Assembly (NCBI GenBank): GCA_024763115.1
Contig: JANTGB010000154.1
Span: 1 to 5,917, forward strand
Source: Desulfobulbaceae bacterium
Lineage (GTDB): Bacteria; Desulfobacterota; Desulfobulbia; Desulfobulbales; SURF-16
Direction of reading: 5' to 3'
Length of the DNA: 5,917 nucleotides
Shown: positions 5,463-5,917 of the stretch, in pieces
How positions within the stretch are numbered: position 1 is the first letter of the stretch
How the letters are laid out: every line of letters begins with the position of its first letter
Position numbers and translations under genes: made by a program
Notes under the pieces: model-generated
Database searches by the model: none
What the model was told of the DNA's origin: nothing
The model's input: the letters and a program-made list of their open reading frames with translations, nothing else

Positions 5463-5917
5463 ATGCAACCAAGCAAAATAGTAGCCCTTGTCGGTCGGCC
5501 CAATGTGGGCAAATCAACCCTGTTTAACCGGTTGATCCGGGCCAGAAAGGCCATCGTTGATCCCACCCCCGGAGTGACCCGTGATCGCCATTACGAAAAG
5601 GTTAACTGGGATGAACGGGAATTTATCCTGATTGATACCGGCGGGATTGAGTTGAACAAAACTGATAAAATTCCGGAAATGATCCGGGAACAGAGCCTGC
5701 AGGCCGTGGCCGAAGCCGATATAATTCTTTTCATGCTTGACGCTAAAGAGGGATTACTAAACGAAGATTATGAAGTTGTCGAGCTGCTGCGCCGTACCAG
5801 CAAGCCGGTCTTTCATCTGGTCAACAAGGTTGACGGCCCGGAGCGCGAGGATATTCTCCTGGCCCCTTTTTATGAACTGGGAGTGGCGCAGTTATGGCCC
5901 ATTTCGGCTGAACATGG
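5463..5917 (+). CDS. der: Ribosome-assembly GTPase Der (EngA), 5' part only
   Basis: An essential tandem-domain GTPase that acts in maturation of the 50S ribosomal subunit. Only the first G domain is present, 151 codons plus two bases, before the window ends. The full protein is usually about 440-490 residues. All five GTPase motifs of domain 1 can be read: G1 GRPNVGKST (11-19), G2 in PTPGVTRD (34-41), G3 DTGG (58-61), G4 NKVD (121-124) and G5 SAE (148-150). The G1 form GRPNVGKSTLFNRL and the PGVTRD segment are typical of Der rather than Era or MnmE. The ATG at 5463 gives the normal short N-terminus, but no Shine-Dalgarno is visible in the 17 bp between the palindromic element and the start. 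Der is not a lipid A gene, so the functional cluster ends before it. Confidence 0.94.
   Translation, partial: MQPSKIVALVGRPNVGKSTLFNRLIRARKAIVDPTPGVTRDRHYEKVNWDEREFILIDTGGIELNKTDKIPEMIREQSLQAVAEADIILFMLDAKEGLLNEDYEVVELLRRTSKPVFHLVNKVDGPEREDILLAPFYELGVAQLWPISAEH

Overview
This window holds a compact, all-forward-strand block of envelope biosynthesis genes from a Gram-negative bacterium. Lipid A enzymes show the cell makes lipopolysaccharide. The order lpxD-fabZ-lpxA-lpxI, and the use of LpxI rather than LpxH, resembles Desulfobacterota (former Deltaproteobacteria) and some Alphaproteobacteria. I lean to Desulfobacterota from the look of the proteins, but the sequence alone does not prove it.

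Layout. Positions 1-91 are a long imperfect palindrome cut by the window edge. A clean intrinsic terminator follows at 174-203, then a 47-bp leader with a small inverted repeat. Four tightly coupled lipid A genes come next: lpxD (251-1300), fabZ (1300-1743), lpxA (1743-2552) and lpxI (2545-3375). They overlap by 1, 1 and 8 bp. After a 42-bp gap come a MurU-like sugar-1-phosphate nucleotidyltransferase (3418-4263) and, directly abutting it, an AmgK-like sugar/aminoglycoside-type phosphotransferase (4264-5349). The last gene is the 5' end of der (engA), a ribosome-assembly GTPase (from 5463, running off the window).

How the genes work together. FabZ dehydrates 3-hydroxyacyl-ACP and so competes with LpxA and LpxD, which consume 3-hydroxyacyl-ACP as acyl donor. 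LpxA puts the first acyl chain on UDP-GlcNAc, LpxD the N-linked one, and LpxI cleaves UDP-2,3-diacylglucosamine to lipid X. LpxB, the usual next gene, is not in the window. In its place sits a kinase plus nucleotidyltransferase pair that could make an activated sugar nucleotide. By analogy with AmgK/MurU this would be UDP-MurNAc in peptidoglycan recycling, but the substrate is not determined by sequence.

The least ordinary feature is a 186-bp, nearly full-length imperfect palindrome at 5260-5445. It lies across the 3' end of the kinase gene and the gap before der. It encodes the last 29 residues and the stop codon of the kinase, is flanked by the 4-bp direct repeat CAAA, and has terminal motifs resembling the end of the palindrome at 1-91. 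This looks like a small non-autonomous, MITE-like or REP-like element that has become part of a coding sequence.
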